Positions 16,427 through 23,344 of a stretch of DNA of 64,000 bases are shown piece after piece. Under the pieces are notes generated by a model that saw nothing but the letters and a program-made list of their open reading frames with translations, did not search any database and had not been told where the DNA came from. Made by a program: the position numbers and the translations under genes. Positions within the stretch are counted from its first letter, which is position 1, and the number at the start of each line of letters is the position of its first letter. This DNA is from Shinella zoogloeoides (GTDB lineage Bacteria; Pseudomonadota; Alphaproteobacteria; Rhizobiales; Rhizobiaceae): NCBI RefSeq assembly GCF_022682305.1, contig NZ_CP093528.1, forward strand, positions 186,001-250,000, written 5' to 3'.

Positions 16427-17453
16427 CGCCAGGGCCTTTCATCGGTGTGACGGGAATTGCGCGGCCGAGAGTGGCCGGCGGAACGTCAAGATTCTTGAGA
16501 AGATTGCGGCTGTCGGCCCAACGAGCGTGTCCGGTCCATGCTGCAAGGAAGCGCTCAAGGCGCAGGTGCTCTCCGGCGGTGCGGTAGGCCTTGATCTTTC
16601 GGCGGGCGCGCACCACGCTGTCGCGGCGCAGCAGCTTGTGCGTCGGCCAGATCCGATAACCGACGAAGTTCACGCCGCGGCTGACGGGCTGGATGCTCCA
16701 TTTGGAAAAGCGCAGGCCGAGACGTTCGCGGGAAAGCTCTTCGATGGAGGCGCGCACCTTGCGCAGGTGATCCGGATCGCGGCCGAGGACAACGATATCG
16801 TCCATGTAGCGATACCAGTACCGCTCGCCGAGATCCTGCTGGAGGTGACGGTCGACGACGCCGGCATAGATGTTCGCGAAAATCTGCGAGGTCAGGTTGC
16901 CGATAGGAAGGCCGATGCCTGTGCGCGGCAGCATGGCCTCCAGCAAGCGCAGGGTGGCCCGGCACGAGATTTTCGCCTCGATGATCTGCCAGAGCGCACC
17001 TCGCTCGATGGAGTAGAAGTAGCGTGAGAAATCCGTCTTCAGCGCGTAGAGCGGTCCGTCGCGATCCAGGCGGCGCATATCGGCCTGGAGGGTGATTGCC
17101 GCGGCATGGGTGCCCTTGCCCGGACGGCATGCGAAGCAGCGCGGCAGCAGGGTAGCATCGAAGATCGGCGCGATGACGCGGGCAACGGCCTGCTGTGCGA
17201 TACGATCCTCGAAGGGCAGAGCCGAGATCAGTCGTTCCTTCGGATCGAAGATGCGGAACTCGGCCGGCTCTCCCTGGATATAGGAGCCGTCGCGCATGGT
17301 GGCCGCCAGCAGATGCAGGTTGAGGACGGAGTATTCCTTGAATTCGAGATAGCCGGGGGTGAGGCGCTTGCCGCGCGCGGTCAGGCGCAGCGCCTCGCGC
17401 ATGTTGGCGTCGGCCGTGATCGATCCGATGAGGTTACGGTATTTCTTCGCCAT
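16419..17453 (-). CDS. DGR reverse transcriptase
   Basis: This 344-residue reverse transcriptase of the retron/group II-like lineage has the DGR-specific motif GNLTSQ (in place of the QGxxxSP of other families) and catalytic YMDD at residues 216-219. KTDFSRYFYSI supplies the first catalytic Asp and GVNFVGYRIW the late conserved block. It is predicted to make adenine-mutagenised cDNA from the TR RNA. The start at 17453 (MAKKYRNLI) is chosen although the frame stays open through the template repeat to 17807. It is the last retroelement gene before the DnaQ-like exonuclease. Confidence 0.95.
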   Translation of the reverse strand: MAKKYRNLIGSITADANMREALRLTARGKRLTPGYLEFKEYSVLNLHLLAATMRDGSYIQGEPAEFRIFDPKERLISALPFEDRIAQQAVARVIAPIFDATLLPRCFACRPGKGTHAAAITLQADMRRLDRDGPLYALKTDFSRYFYSIERGALWQIIEAKISCRATLRLLEAMLPRTGIGLPIGNLTSQIFANIYAGVVDRHLQQDLGERYWYRYMDDIVVLGRDPDHLRKVRASIEELSRERLGLRFSKWSIQPVSRGVNFVGYRIWPTHKLLRRDSVVRARRKIKAYRTAGEHLRLERFLAAWTGHARWADSRNLLKNLDVPPATLGRAIPVTPMKGPGDA

Positions 17454-17636
17454 GAGGGGCCTCGCGGCGAGACGCCGGCCGCGGGTTTCGACGGCGCGGA
17501 CGCCGCTACTCCCCGCTTTGCCGGACCTCGCAGTGTATTCGCCGAAGCTGGAAGGTTGGGCCGACCACCCTGACGCATTCGCGCCGGTGGAAAGTGGCCG
17601 ACGCGGCCGTGACCGTCGCCGAGCCGGAAAGGGGTC

Positions 17637-17757
17637 GTCGCAGGCGGCGCGGACGCCGAGGTTGCCGTTCGAATTGTCGGGCCAGTTGTCGAGGTTCGCG
17701 TAGCGCGAACCCGCGTTCGAGCCGTTGATCCAGGAGCCGCCGAAAATGGACGGGCGC
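17637..17757 (-). repeat. DGR template repeat (TR)
   Basis: This 121-bp non-coding copy of the variable region lies between avd (10 bp away) and the RT gene (183 bp away). On the minus strand it holds 20 adenines, 19 of them outside the invariant 3' end. Eight asparagine codons (AAC/AAT) dominate, the usual choice for maximal adenine-driven change. The 3' end runs into GACC, whereas the two VRs run into CACC, which marks an IMH*/IMH difference. It is probably transcribed as a structured RNA with the 5' part of the RT mRNA. Confidence 0.96.
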
Positions 17758-17767
17758 AACATAGCCA

Positions 17768-18136
17768 TTACCCCGACCTCCCATTGCCCTTCGCGGCGCG
17801 AATCCATGCTCCCAGCATCGCGCCGGTCTCGGCGATGTGGCGCAGCGCCACCTGATGCTTTCCGTGGGAGATCAGCTTTTCCGCAGTCGCAAAGCGCAAC
17901 CAGAAACGCAGCGTCGCCAGATGGGCATCCGCTGCATAGATCCGCGAAGGCTGTTTCGATTTCGCGGCCTGGTACAGGAGGCCGACCATGTCCATCAGCT
18001 GCCCGATCATGCTGTCGCGCAGCGCGCCGTGCCGGCGCGGGAAGGACTGGAGGATGGGATAGAGATAGGTCACGGTGGCCTCGTATTTCTCGACAATCGC
18101 CAGATCCCTGGCGTTCACATGTTCGTCGCGGTGCAT
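17768..18136 (-). CDS. avd: DGR accessory variability determinant (Avd-like)
   Basis: This 122-residue basic, all-helical protein has the bAvd-type four-helix pattern (IVEKYEATVTYLYPILQSFPRRHGALRDSMIGQLM, LLYQAAKSKQ, LRFWLRFATAEKLI). Avd forms a pentameric barrel that binds the RT and nucleic acid and is needed for mutagenic retrohoming. The start at 18136 is the best Met. The frame extends to a TTG at 18181 inside the VR1 hairpin, and no strong ribosome-binding site is seen, so the start is uncertain. TR follows ten bases after the stop. Confidence 0.9.
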   Translation of the reverse strand: MHRDEHVNARDLAIVEKYEATVTYLYPILQSFPRRHGALRDSMIGQLMDMVGLLYQAAKSKQPSRIYAADAHLATLRFWLRFATAEKLISHGKHQVALRHIAETGAMLGAWIRAAKGNGRSG

Positions 18137-18163
18137 GGCTGGCGATCGTCCGGTTCGGGAGGA

Positions 18164-18183
18164 ATTTGCGCTATCGCGCAAAT
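18164..18183. other. Hairpin/cruciform downstream of VR1
   Basis: A perfect 8-bp inverted repeat (18164-18171 with 18176-18183) has a four-base loop, GATA on the coding strand. It ends 17 bp from the edge of VR1 and contains the VP1 stop codon. A hairpin in this place is required for target recognition in the Bordetella phage DGR. Confidence 0.88.
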
Positions 18184-19115
18184 CCGGCAGGGTTCAGGTG
18201 GTCGCAGGCGGCGCGGACGCCGAGGCTGCCGAGCGAAAGGCCGGGCCAGTAGTCGAGGTACGCGCAGCGCGAACCCGCGCTCGAGCCGTCGAGCCAGGAG
18301 CCGCCGAAAAAGGACGGGCGCGGATCGTCAGGGTGTTCGTCGGTGCCTCGCTGCCACATGGTCCCGGTCGCATCGATAACGCCGCGGCGGCTGACGAAGC
18401 GGGCACCGCCATCCTCCATGCTTGCGGTCTTCACCGGGTCCTTGCTCCGCGAGCAGCGCTCCTTGACACCGTAGGCGCCGGCGAAGGCCTCTTCCGCGCC
18501 GATCAGGCGCTTACCGTGGTGCGCGCAGATCTCGACGGCCGTCGCGTGGTCGAGCTTCGCATATCTGCCCTTGCCGTCCAGGCGCTCGGGCAGGTCGCGT
18601 CCATCGGCGATGGTCGCGCCGCAGCGACTTGTGCCCTGCAAGTGATCGGCCGCGAGGAGATAGATATCCTCCCAGAAAAGGCGACCCTGACCGATCTCGA
18701 CCAGCGTCATGCCGCGCGGGTCCGGGCACGCCGGGCGGAAGCCGATATCCCATGAGGAATAGGGATTGATGGAGGGGGTACCGTCGCCGCCCTCGGTTCC
18801 TTCCGCGCAGCCGCTGGGGGCAAAATGGAACCCGGCGACGAAGCCGTTGGCGAGGGGATTGGCCGGCGCCAGTACCGTGGCGAAAGGCTTTCCGTTCTCA
18901 TGGATGCCGACGCCATAATCGTAGCCAGGCACGAGCGCCCCGGCGACGCCGAGCGGCGTATCCGTGTCGAAGCCGTAGGTGCCGCCATCGATCCGGATCA
19001 CGGTTCCCGCACGAATGCCAACTGCTTCCTTGCCGGAAACGTAGAGGATCGGCGCCGCAAGGTCGGCGCGCTCGATGATGATGTCATGCTGCTTGACTGC
19101 GGCGGCTGCCGTCAT
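18171..19115 (-). CDS. DGR variable protein 1 (C-type-lectin/FGE-sulfatase fold)
   Basis: This 314-residue target protein has an N-terminal part (residues 1-120) of unrecognised beta-rich fold containing GYDYGVGIHENGKPFA. The C-terminal FGE/CLec-type domain carries GTSRCGATIADG, GAYGVKE, the FFGGSW turn and the variable region ending GVRAACDHL. The FGE active-site cysteine pair is not apparent, so this is a binding rather than an enzymatic protein. The start at 19115 has AAAGGA upstream. No signal peptide is present. It is about half identical to VP2 from the FHFAP segment on. Confidence 0.92.
   Translation of the reverse strand: MTAAAAVKQHDIIIERADLAAPILYVSGKEAVGIRAGTVIRIDGGTYGFDTDTPLGVAGALVPGYDYGVGIHENGKPFATVLAPANPLANGFVAGFHFAPSGCAEGTEGGDGTPSINPYSSWDIGFRPACPDPRGMTLVEIGQGRLFWEDIYLLAADHLQGTSRCGATIADGRDLPERLDGKGRYAKLDHATAVEICAHHGKRLIGAEEAFAGAYGVKERCSRSKDPVKTASMEDGGARFVSRRGVIDATGTMWQRGTDEHPDDPRPSFFGGSWLDGSSAGSRCAYLDYWPGLSLGSLGVRAACDHLNPAGFAR
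18201..18321 (-). repeat. DGR variable region 1 (VR1)
   Basis: It aligns without gaps to TR at an offset of 564 bp. Thirteen positions differ, all at template adenines (coding-strand A to G, C or T), and none at the other 101 positions. Eleven of the 12 adenine-containing codons outside the fixed end encode a different residue. Confidence 0.96.
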
Positions 19116-19144
19116 GGTCGTAATCCTTTGCTGTAGGGAGGGTG

Positions 19145-19166
19145 CGCCCGCGCTTTCGCGCGCGCG
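19145..19166. other. Hairpin/cruciform downstream of VR2
   Basis: A GC-rich inverted repeat (19145-19153 with 19158-19166; eight pairs and one mismatch) has the loop GAAA on the coding strand. It ends 17 bp from the edge of VR2, the same distance as at VR1, although the stem sequences are unrelated. It lies just after the VP2 stop. Confidence 0.85.
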
Positions 19167-19168
19167 GA

Positions 19169-20050
19169 TCAGGTGGCCAGGTGGTCGCAGGCGGCGCGGA
19201 CGCCGAGGCCGCCGCCCGAAACGTCGGGCCAGACGTCGAGGTCCGCGCAGCGCGAACCCGCGAGCGAGCCGAAGAGCCAGGAGCCGCCGAAAATGGACGG
19301 GCGCGGGTCGTCGGGATCGCCGTCGGTGATCCAGCCCCAGACGTTGCCCGTGGCCTGCATGCTGCCGGTGGCGCTGGTGCGGGCGGCGTCGAGGCCGGTC
19401 ATCTTCGGATGCCCGTCGGCGGAACTGCGCTCCGTGACGCCGTAGGCGCTGGCACGGGCCTCGTCATAGGTCGACAGGCGCTTGCCGTATTTCGCAAGGA
19501 TCTCGACCGCGTCGTGATAGTTCAGGCGGTCGAGCGTTTCGCCGGTGGCGATGGTCGCGCCGCAGCGGCTCGTGCCGTAACGTTCGTGTTCGGTGCCAAG
19601 CCAGTAGATGTCATCCCAGAAGAGATGCGCGCCCCCGACCTGTACCAGCTTCATGCCGCGTGGATCCGGGCAGGCCGGGCGGAAGCCGATATCCCAGAGC
19701 GAGCAGGGATTGATGGCCGGCGTCGCGTCGCCGCCGGAGCGGGCCGAGGCGTTGCCGCCCGGTGCGAAATGAAAGCCGCCGATGCAGCCGGCGTCGATGG
19801 GGTTCTCCGGGCCAAGCAGGGAGGCGAAGGGCCGGCCTTCATCGAGGCGCACACCGTAATCCTCGCCTGGGATAAGATCGGGGACGGCAATCTCGGTGTC
19901 GCCAGGGAAGGTGAAGGCGCCGGCGTCGCCGTTGATCAGGGTGCCGGCGCGAATGGCGAGCGAAGCGCCGGAGGAAAGGAAAATCGTGGCGGATGCGTTG
20001 GCGCGCTGGATGCCGAGAGCGGGCGACTTGATGGATGCGTTCACGTTCAT
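19169..20050 (-). CDS. DGR variable protein 2 (C-type-lectin/FGE-sulfatase fold)
   Basis: This 293-residue paralogue of VP1 has an N-terminal part with IQRANASATIFLSSGASLAIRAG and GEDYGVRLDEG, then FHFAPGG, WDIGFRPACPDPRGM, GTSRCGATIATG and the CLec-type end with SIFGGSW and GVRAACDHL. Start at 20050 forms an ATGA overlap with the upstream 68-residue ORF and has GGAGAA upstream. The frame to 20197 is rejected. No signal peptide, membrane segment or tail-fibre motif is visible. Which ligand it binds is unknown. Confidence 0.92.
   Translation of the reverse strand: MNVNASIKSPALGIQRANASATIFLSSGASLAIRAGTLINGDAGAFTFPGDTEIAVPDLIPGEDYGVRLDEGRPFASLLGPENPIDAGCIGGFHFAPGGNASARSGGDATPAINPCSLWDIGFRPACPDPRGMKLVQVGGAHLFWDDIYWLGTEHERYGTSRCGATIATGETLDRLNYHDAVEILAKYGKRLSTYDEARASAYGVTERSSADGHPKMTGLDAARTSATGSMQATGNVWGWITDGDPDDPRPSIFGGSWLFGSLAGSRCADLDVWPDVSGGGLGVRAACDHLAT
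19184..19304 (-). repeat. DGR variable region 2 (VR2)
   Basis: It aligns without gaps to TR at an offset of 1547 bp. Fifteen positions differ, all at template adenines, and none elsewhere in 121 bp. The pattern of changes is mostly different from VR1, so the two targets have diversified separately from one template. Confidence 0.96.
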
Positions 20051-20253
20051 GGCGCTTCTCCGTTGGTGGGGTGGTTTCGGGTTGGCTCCGCGGCGTTGCT
20101 GCGCACGAGCTTGATTTTTCTGACAAAGCTTCCGGGCCGTTTCTTCCGGGCGTCGCGCTCGGCGATGAGGCTGTTGGCAGCCGAGATGTCGAGGCATGTC
20201 CCATCATGGAAGTGGACACGGAAGGTCGGCTTGGGCGCGCGATCAGTCTGCAT
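20047..20253 (-). CDS. Small basic phage protein upstream of VP2
   Basis: This 68-residue basic protein (TFRVHFHDGTCLDISAAN, then AERDARKKRPGSFVRKIKL) is not recognised. Its stop overlaps the VP2 start as ATGA and its start overlaps the preceding gene by 11 bases, which argues for real translation and for coupling of VP2 to the early operon. The gene may simply be a phage accessory protein. Confidence 0.6.
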   Translation of the reverse strand: MQTDRAPKPTFRVHFHDGTCLDISAANSLIAERDARKKRPGSFVRKIKLVRSNAAEPTRNHPTNGEAP

Positions 20254-20626
20254 GGGCGACTACCGCAGCGATCGTGACGAACCCGGCGCCATTGCAGCGG
20301 GCGCAAAGGGGCCAGTCCCGACTGGAGAGCGCGCCATGGGCGCGACCGGTTCCATGGCAGGACTTGCACTTGACGGCGCGGAGGACGGTTGCGATCCCGC
20401 GCGCCTCGGGCAACCTTGCTGCGTCGACCCGCAACTGCGCGCCGTTGAAGATGTGCAGCATGCCACGATAGGCGCTGCCTTCGCCGGTCGCCTCGACGAC
20501 GAACCGCTCGGCGCCGGCGCTGGTCTTGAAGGCCGCGACGATGGTGCCCGGGAATTCATAGTCGCCACCGACCTTGCGGACGGGGGTGCCGACCGGCAGG
20601 CGGGAGGTATCGTATCCCTCGGTCAT
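20243..20626 (-). CDS. Phage protein with DnaJ-like zinc motifs
   Basis: This 127-residue protein has an N-terminal SH3-like segment (GTPVRKVGGDYEFPGTIVAAF) and two C-terminal CxxCxGxG elements (CKSCHGTG and CARCNGAG) that should bind one zinc ion. The N-terminal segment is common among siphovirus and rhizobial phage hypotheticals. The start at 20626 overlaps the preceding stop (ATGA). The longer frame to 21136 is a shadow. Confidence 0.7.
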   Translation of the reverse strand: MTEGYDTSRLPVGTPVRKVGGDYEFPGTIVAAFKTSAGAERFVVEATGEGSAYRGMLHIFNGAQLRVDAARLPEARGIATVLRAVKCKSCHGTGRAHGALSSRDWPLCARCNGAGFVTIAAVVAHAD

Positions 20627-20955
20627 CGTCCGGCCTCCGCCATCATGTTGCGCTGAATGGTCGTGCCGGGAAGTGTGACGGGGCGAAGGTCGAAGCTGCC
20701 GGACTTGCGGACGAAGCGTCGCCAGACGACGATATGCCCCCGCGCCTGCGCCTGGTGCTCGATATCCAGGTCGCGCTTCCAGCGGTCGCGGCGGGGCGAG
20801 ACGTAGCGGTAGATATCGCCTTCTGTCTCGCCGATCTCGGCGGCGATCTCCGCCATGCTTGCGCCGGCCAGGTAGCGCTTGCGGATGATCCCCGCCGTCC
20901 TGGCTTCGATCCGGCCGGAAAGGGGCGGCCTGCCCGTGCTGATGGCGAAGGACAT
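20623..20955 (-). CDS. Small HTH phage protein
   Basis: This product of about 110 residues has a helix-turn-helix-like segment IIRKRYLAGASMAEIAAEIGETEGDIYRYV that resembles GcrA/sigma-4-type recognition helices, followed by a basic region. It is likely a DNA-binding early protein. Two Met codons lie at the start (20955 or 20958). It ends in an ATGA overlap with the next gene. Confidence 0.65.
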   Translation of the reverse strand: MSFAISTGRPPLSGRIEARTAGIIRKRYLAGASMAEIAAEIGETEGDIYRYVSPRRDRWKRDLDIEHQAQARGHIVVWRRFVRKSGSFDLRPVTLPGTTIQRNMMAEAGR

Positions 20956-21161
20956 CACAGCGCCTCCCGCGGCAGGAGCGAAGGATGGAGGACGCCCATG
21001 CCCTGCGCCGGGTCACGTTCCGGCATGTCGGCGAAGAAGGCGTGGCCGGCCTCGGCGGCGGCCAGCTCGACAAGCTGCTCGACCGGACGGTCATAGAGTT
21101 CCGCGGCGGCGCGCAGGCGCACGGCGGTTGCGGCATCGAGCATGACGGTGATCTTGTTCAT
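20955..21161 (-). CDS. Small phage hypothetical protein
   Basis: This 68-residue protein starts MNKITVMLDAATAVRLRAAAELYDRPVEQLVELAA, a beta strand followed by two helices as in ribbon-helix-helix proteins. The resemblance is weak. It overlaps the following gene start by a few bases. Confidence 0.55.
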   Translation of the reverse strand: MNKITVMLDAATAVRLRAAAELYDRPVEQLVELAAAEAGHAFFADMPERDPAQGMGVLHPSLLPREAL

Positions 21162-21227
21162 GGCAATGTCTCGGCGATGGTGTGGATGAAGGGCGGCCGC
21201 AGCCGCCCCGTTGCGGATCGGCGGACG

Positions 21228-22196
21228 TCAGGCCGTCATTTCCGGCGCGCCCTGGTAGGCGGGCAGGTCCGTCTCGCGGGCGGCGCGCTCCATGTCGCGC
21301 ATCACCTGCTCGGTCACGTAGACGTCCGGGCGGTAAAGCTGGAAGATCCACGTCACCTGCCCTTCACGGACGCGGTAGCGCAGGCGGACCGGCAGGCGGA
21401 TCGCCTCGCCCATGAAGAAGGGCGGAAGCTGGATGATGAAGAGCGAGGGCACGACGAGCTTGTCGCCCTTCATGTCGCGATGCTCCTCGGCCCAGGTGAT
21501 TTCGCCCTCGCCGCTCTGAAGCGTGACGCTGTTGGCGACACGCGTCGAGGCGTGCACCTTCAGGCCGATGGAAAGCAGCTTCAGCTCGTTCGGATAGGCG
21601 ACCTTGCCGCCGAGCTTCTCTTCCCAGTAGGAGACCTCTTCCTCGTGCGGCGCGGCCAGTTCGCTGATGTGATCCTCGATGAACTCGGCGAACGCCGCCT
21701 GGTTCATCGGCTCCTTGTCCTTGCCGACCCAGGCCTTCCATTCCTCCGACAGCGGGAACTTGTACTCGATGCGGTGCTGGCCGAACCGGGCTTCTCCGAC
21801 CGTGACCGGGATTTTGTCCTTGGTCCCGCCTGCTGAGTCGATTTCGTAGGTATTGTGAGGCTGGTGATAGTCGACGACCGCCGTGAGGCACGGCTGCCGC
21901 CAGTCGGTGTTCGCGAAGATCGCGGAATTGCCGAGCATGTGGCGCTTCGTCAGTTCGATGAAGCTTTCCAGCGTGGTCACCCTGGCCGTGCCGGCCTTGC
22001 GCTCCGGCGCACTGCGCCAGTTGTCGAAATGAGACTTCAGGTCGATAGCGCGGCCGGCGTTCGGGTCGAGAAGGACGGGAACGGATGTCGGGATGCCGTG
22101 CATCCCGGACGGCGCGGAAATCGTGGTGACGGCGAAGCCCTGCTTGCGGGCGAGGTCCGCGACGGCGGTAATGGCGGTTTCGGTGAGATGGTCCAT
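21228..22196 (-). CDS. DUF2303 family phage protein
   Basis: This 322-residue protein matches the DUF2303 layout: N-terminal TETAITAVADLARKQGF, a TTLESFIELTKRH helix, FANTDWRQPCLTAVVDYH and a long beta-rich C-terminal half ending YVTEQVMRDMERAA. DUF2303 proteins are early genes of many proteobacterial phages and defective prophages, with no known function. It is the largest gene in the first half of the leftward operon. Confidence 0.85.
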   Translation of the reverse strand: MDHLTETAITAVADLARKQGFAVTTISAPSGMHGIPTSVPVLLDPNAGRAIDLKSHFDNWRSAPERKAGTARVTTLESFIELTKRHMLGNSAIFANTDWRQPCLTAVVDYHQPHNTYEIDSAGGTKDKIPVTVGEARFGQHRIEYKFPLSEEWKAWVGKDKEPMNQAAFAEFIEDHISELAAPHEEEVSYWEEKLGGKVAYPNELKLLSIGLKVHASTRVANSVTLQSGEGEITWAEEHRDMKGDKLVVPSLFIIQLPPFFMGEAIRLPVRLRYRVREGQVTWIFQLYRPDVYVTEQVMRDMERAARETDLPAYQGAPEMTA

Positions 22197-22228
22197 GGAA
22201 AACGGTCTCCGTTAGGCGGGAAGCGGGG

Positions 22229-22591
22229 TCAGGAAGGGCGGGTGAAGGGCGTGCGGCCGTGGTCGATTTCCCGAGGGCCGCCGATCATGTCGAGCTGCTG
22301 CGGATGCTCGGTGGAGATGCTGCCGTCGTCGGTCAGGAAGTAGACCGTCGAACGGCGCGGCAGCTTGGGCATCTTGACCGGGGGAATTTCGGCATTGAAC
22401 TCGATCATGTCGCCGGCGGCGGTGAGCTTGAGTTCCAGCTTGACCGTGGCCGAGAACTTGCGGCTCGGCTGGGCGGCGACGAGGTCGGCCAGCGCGCGCT
22501 GCGTTTCCTGCAATGTGGCGGAAAGCTCCTCGTTGAGCTTGCCGCTTTCCAGCATGCCGAACAGCGTCTTGGCATCGCGGATGATTTTCAT
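22229..22591 (-). CDS. Phage hypothetical protein
   Basis: This 120-residue protein starts at 22591 with CAGGAG upstream and reads MKIIRDAKTLFGMLESGKLNEEL, then a beta-rich SRKFSATVKLELKLTAAGDMIEFNAE half. It is often found upstream of DUF2303 genes in rhizobial phages. No function is known. Confidence 0.65.
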   Translation of the reverse strand: MKIIRDAKTLFGMLESGKLNEELSATLQETQRALADLVAAQPSRKFSATVKLELKLTAAGDMIEFNAEIPPVKMPKLPRRSTVYFLTDDGSISTEHPQQLDMIGGPREIDHGRTPFTRPS

Positions 22592-22614
22592 GGGTGCACT
22601 CCTGTAGGGCGGAA

Positions 22615-22764
22615 TCAGACGCCGAAGGCGAGGAAGGCGGAGGCAAGGGCAAGGACGATCCATCCGCCTGCCAGCGCGAGGGCAAAGCCGGTGCGGCAGG
22701 GGCGAGCGACGGAACGATCCGGCGTGACGGGAACGTGATCGCGGGGCGGCTGGCGCATCGTCAT
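22615..22764 (-). CDS. Small membrane peptide
   Basis: This 49-residue product has one transmembrane helix in the C-terminal half (LALAGGWIVLALASAFLAFG) after a basic, proline-rich N-terminus. It starts inside the preceding gene's stop (ATGA at 22761-22764). Codon usage and spacing fit, but there is no homology evidence. Confidence 0.5.
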   Translation of the reverse strand: MTMRQPPRDHVPVTPDRSVARPCRTGFALALAGGWIVLALASAFLAFGV

Positions 22765-22886
22765 ACCCCCAGCCGGAGCGCCAGGACGGCGAGGATCGCG
22801 ATGCTGACGACCAGCGTCACCTCGGCGATGCGGTCGACGATGCGCAGGGCGAGACGACGCGGCGGGGGGATGACGACCTCTTTCAT
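22761..22886 (-). CDS. Small membrane peptide
   Basis: This 41-residue product consists of a basic start (PPPRRLALRIVDR) and one transmembrane helix (VTLVVSIAILAVLAL). Its stop overlaps the next start by ATGA. Two adjacent tiny membrane peptides in an early operon could target the host membrane or immunity. This role is inferred. Confidence 0.5.
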   Translation of the reverse strand: MKEVVIPPPRRLALRIVDRIAEVTLVVSIAILAVLALRLGV

Positions 22887-22890
22887 GGCG

Positions 22891-23091
22891 TCACGCCGCG
22901 CGGGCAGCGACGCGGGCGCGGCGCTGGATCACGGCCTTCTCGTTGGCGTGCGCCCGGGCGCGCTCCGAGAGGCGGTCGATCTCGTCCTGGGTGAAATGCA
23001 TGGCGAGCTGGTCGCGGGTGCATCCCTCGCCGTAGCGCAGCATGGCGTCCGCCATGTCGTTGATCAGGGTGGTGTCGGATTTCTGGTGCAT
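22891..23091 (-). CDS. First gene of the leftward operon, hypothetical
   Basis: This 66-residue protein has the segment DMADAMLRYGEGCTRDQLAMHF, then QDEIDRLSERARAHANEKAV, helical throughout and possibly DNA-binding. It is the first gene downstream of the palindromic site at 23200. Confidence 0.6.
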   Translation of the reverse strand: MHQKSDTTLINDMADAMLRYGEGCTRDQLAMHFTQDEIDRLSERARAHANEKAVIQRRARVAARAA

Positions 23092-23199
23092 TGCCGTCTC
23101 CGTTTCAGGGGTGATCCGGAGTGGCGGGCCGCTGAGGCCTGAGGAGGAGAGGGGGTTAAGCCTGCGGCCCGCCGTTCCGGGGAACAGCCAAAAGCTAAT

Positions 23200-23215
23200 G
23201 CGTAATATAATACGC
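23200..23215. promoter_or_regulatory. Putative repressor operator O1
   Basis: Inverted repeat GCGTA-N6-TACGC lies about 110 bp upstream of the leftward operon's first gene and 130 bp upstream of 23345. It has the same arms and spacer length as the site at 24910. AT-rich surroundings and a nearby GTAATTAC palindrome at 23237-23244 suggest a promoter region. Confidence 0.65.
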
Positions 23216-23344
23216 TGTCAACCGAAAAATACGTACGTAATTACGCAGAATCGTTTTAAGCGAAAACATGGAAGAATAACAGGCTGTTGACTTTAATCGT
23301 GCGAGTTGCAGACTGTAGAACCAAAGCCAAAAATGGAGCGAGGG

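Noticed and set aside
16419..17807. RT gene starting at 17807
   Set aside because: The RT domain begins after 17453; the added N-terminal text is TR sequence and spacer.
18171..20050. Annotation of the two VPs as formylglycine-generating enzymes / sulfatase modifiers
   Set aside because: They share only the FGE/C-type-lectin fold. They have the TR-derived variable ends and sit next to avd and RT, so binding proteins are the better reading.
19142..20656. Long plus-strand frame (about 504 codons) opposite VP2
   Set aside because: It is antisense to VP2 and upstream genes, has Arg/Ala/Gly-rich shadow composition and no recognisable domain.
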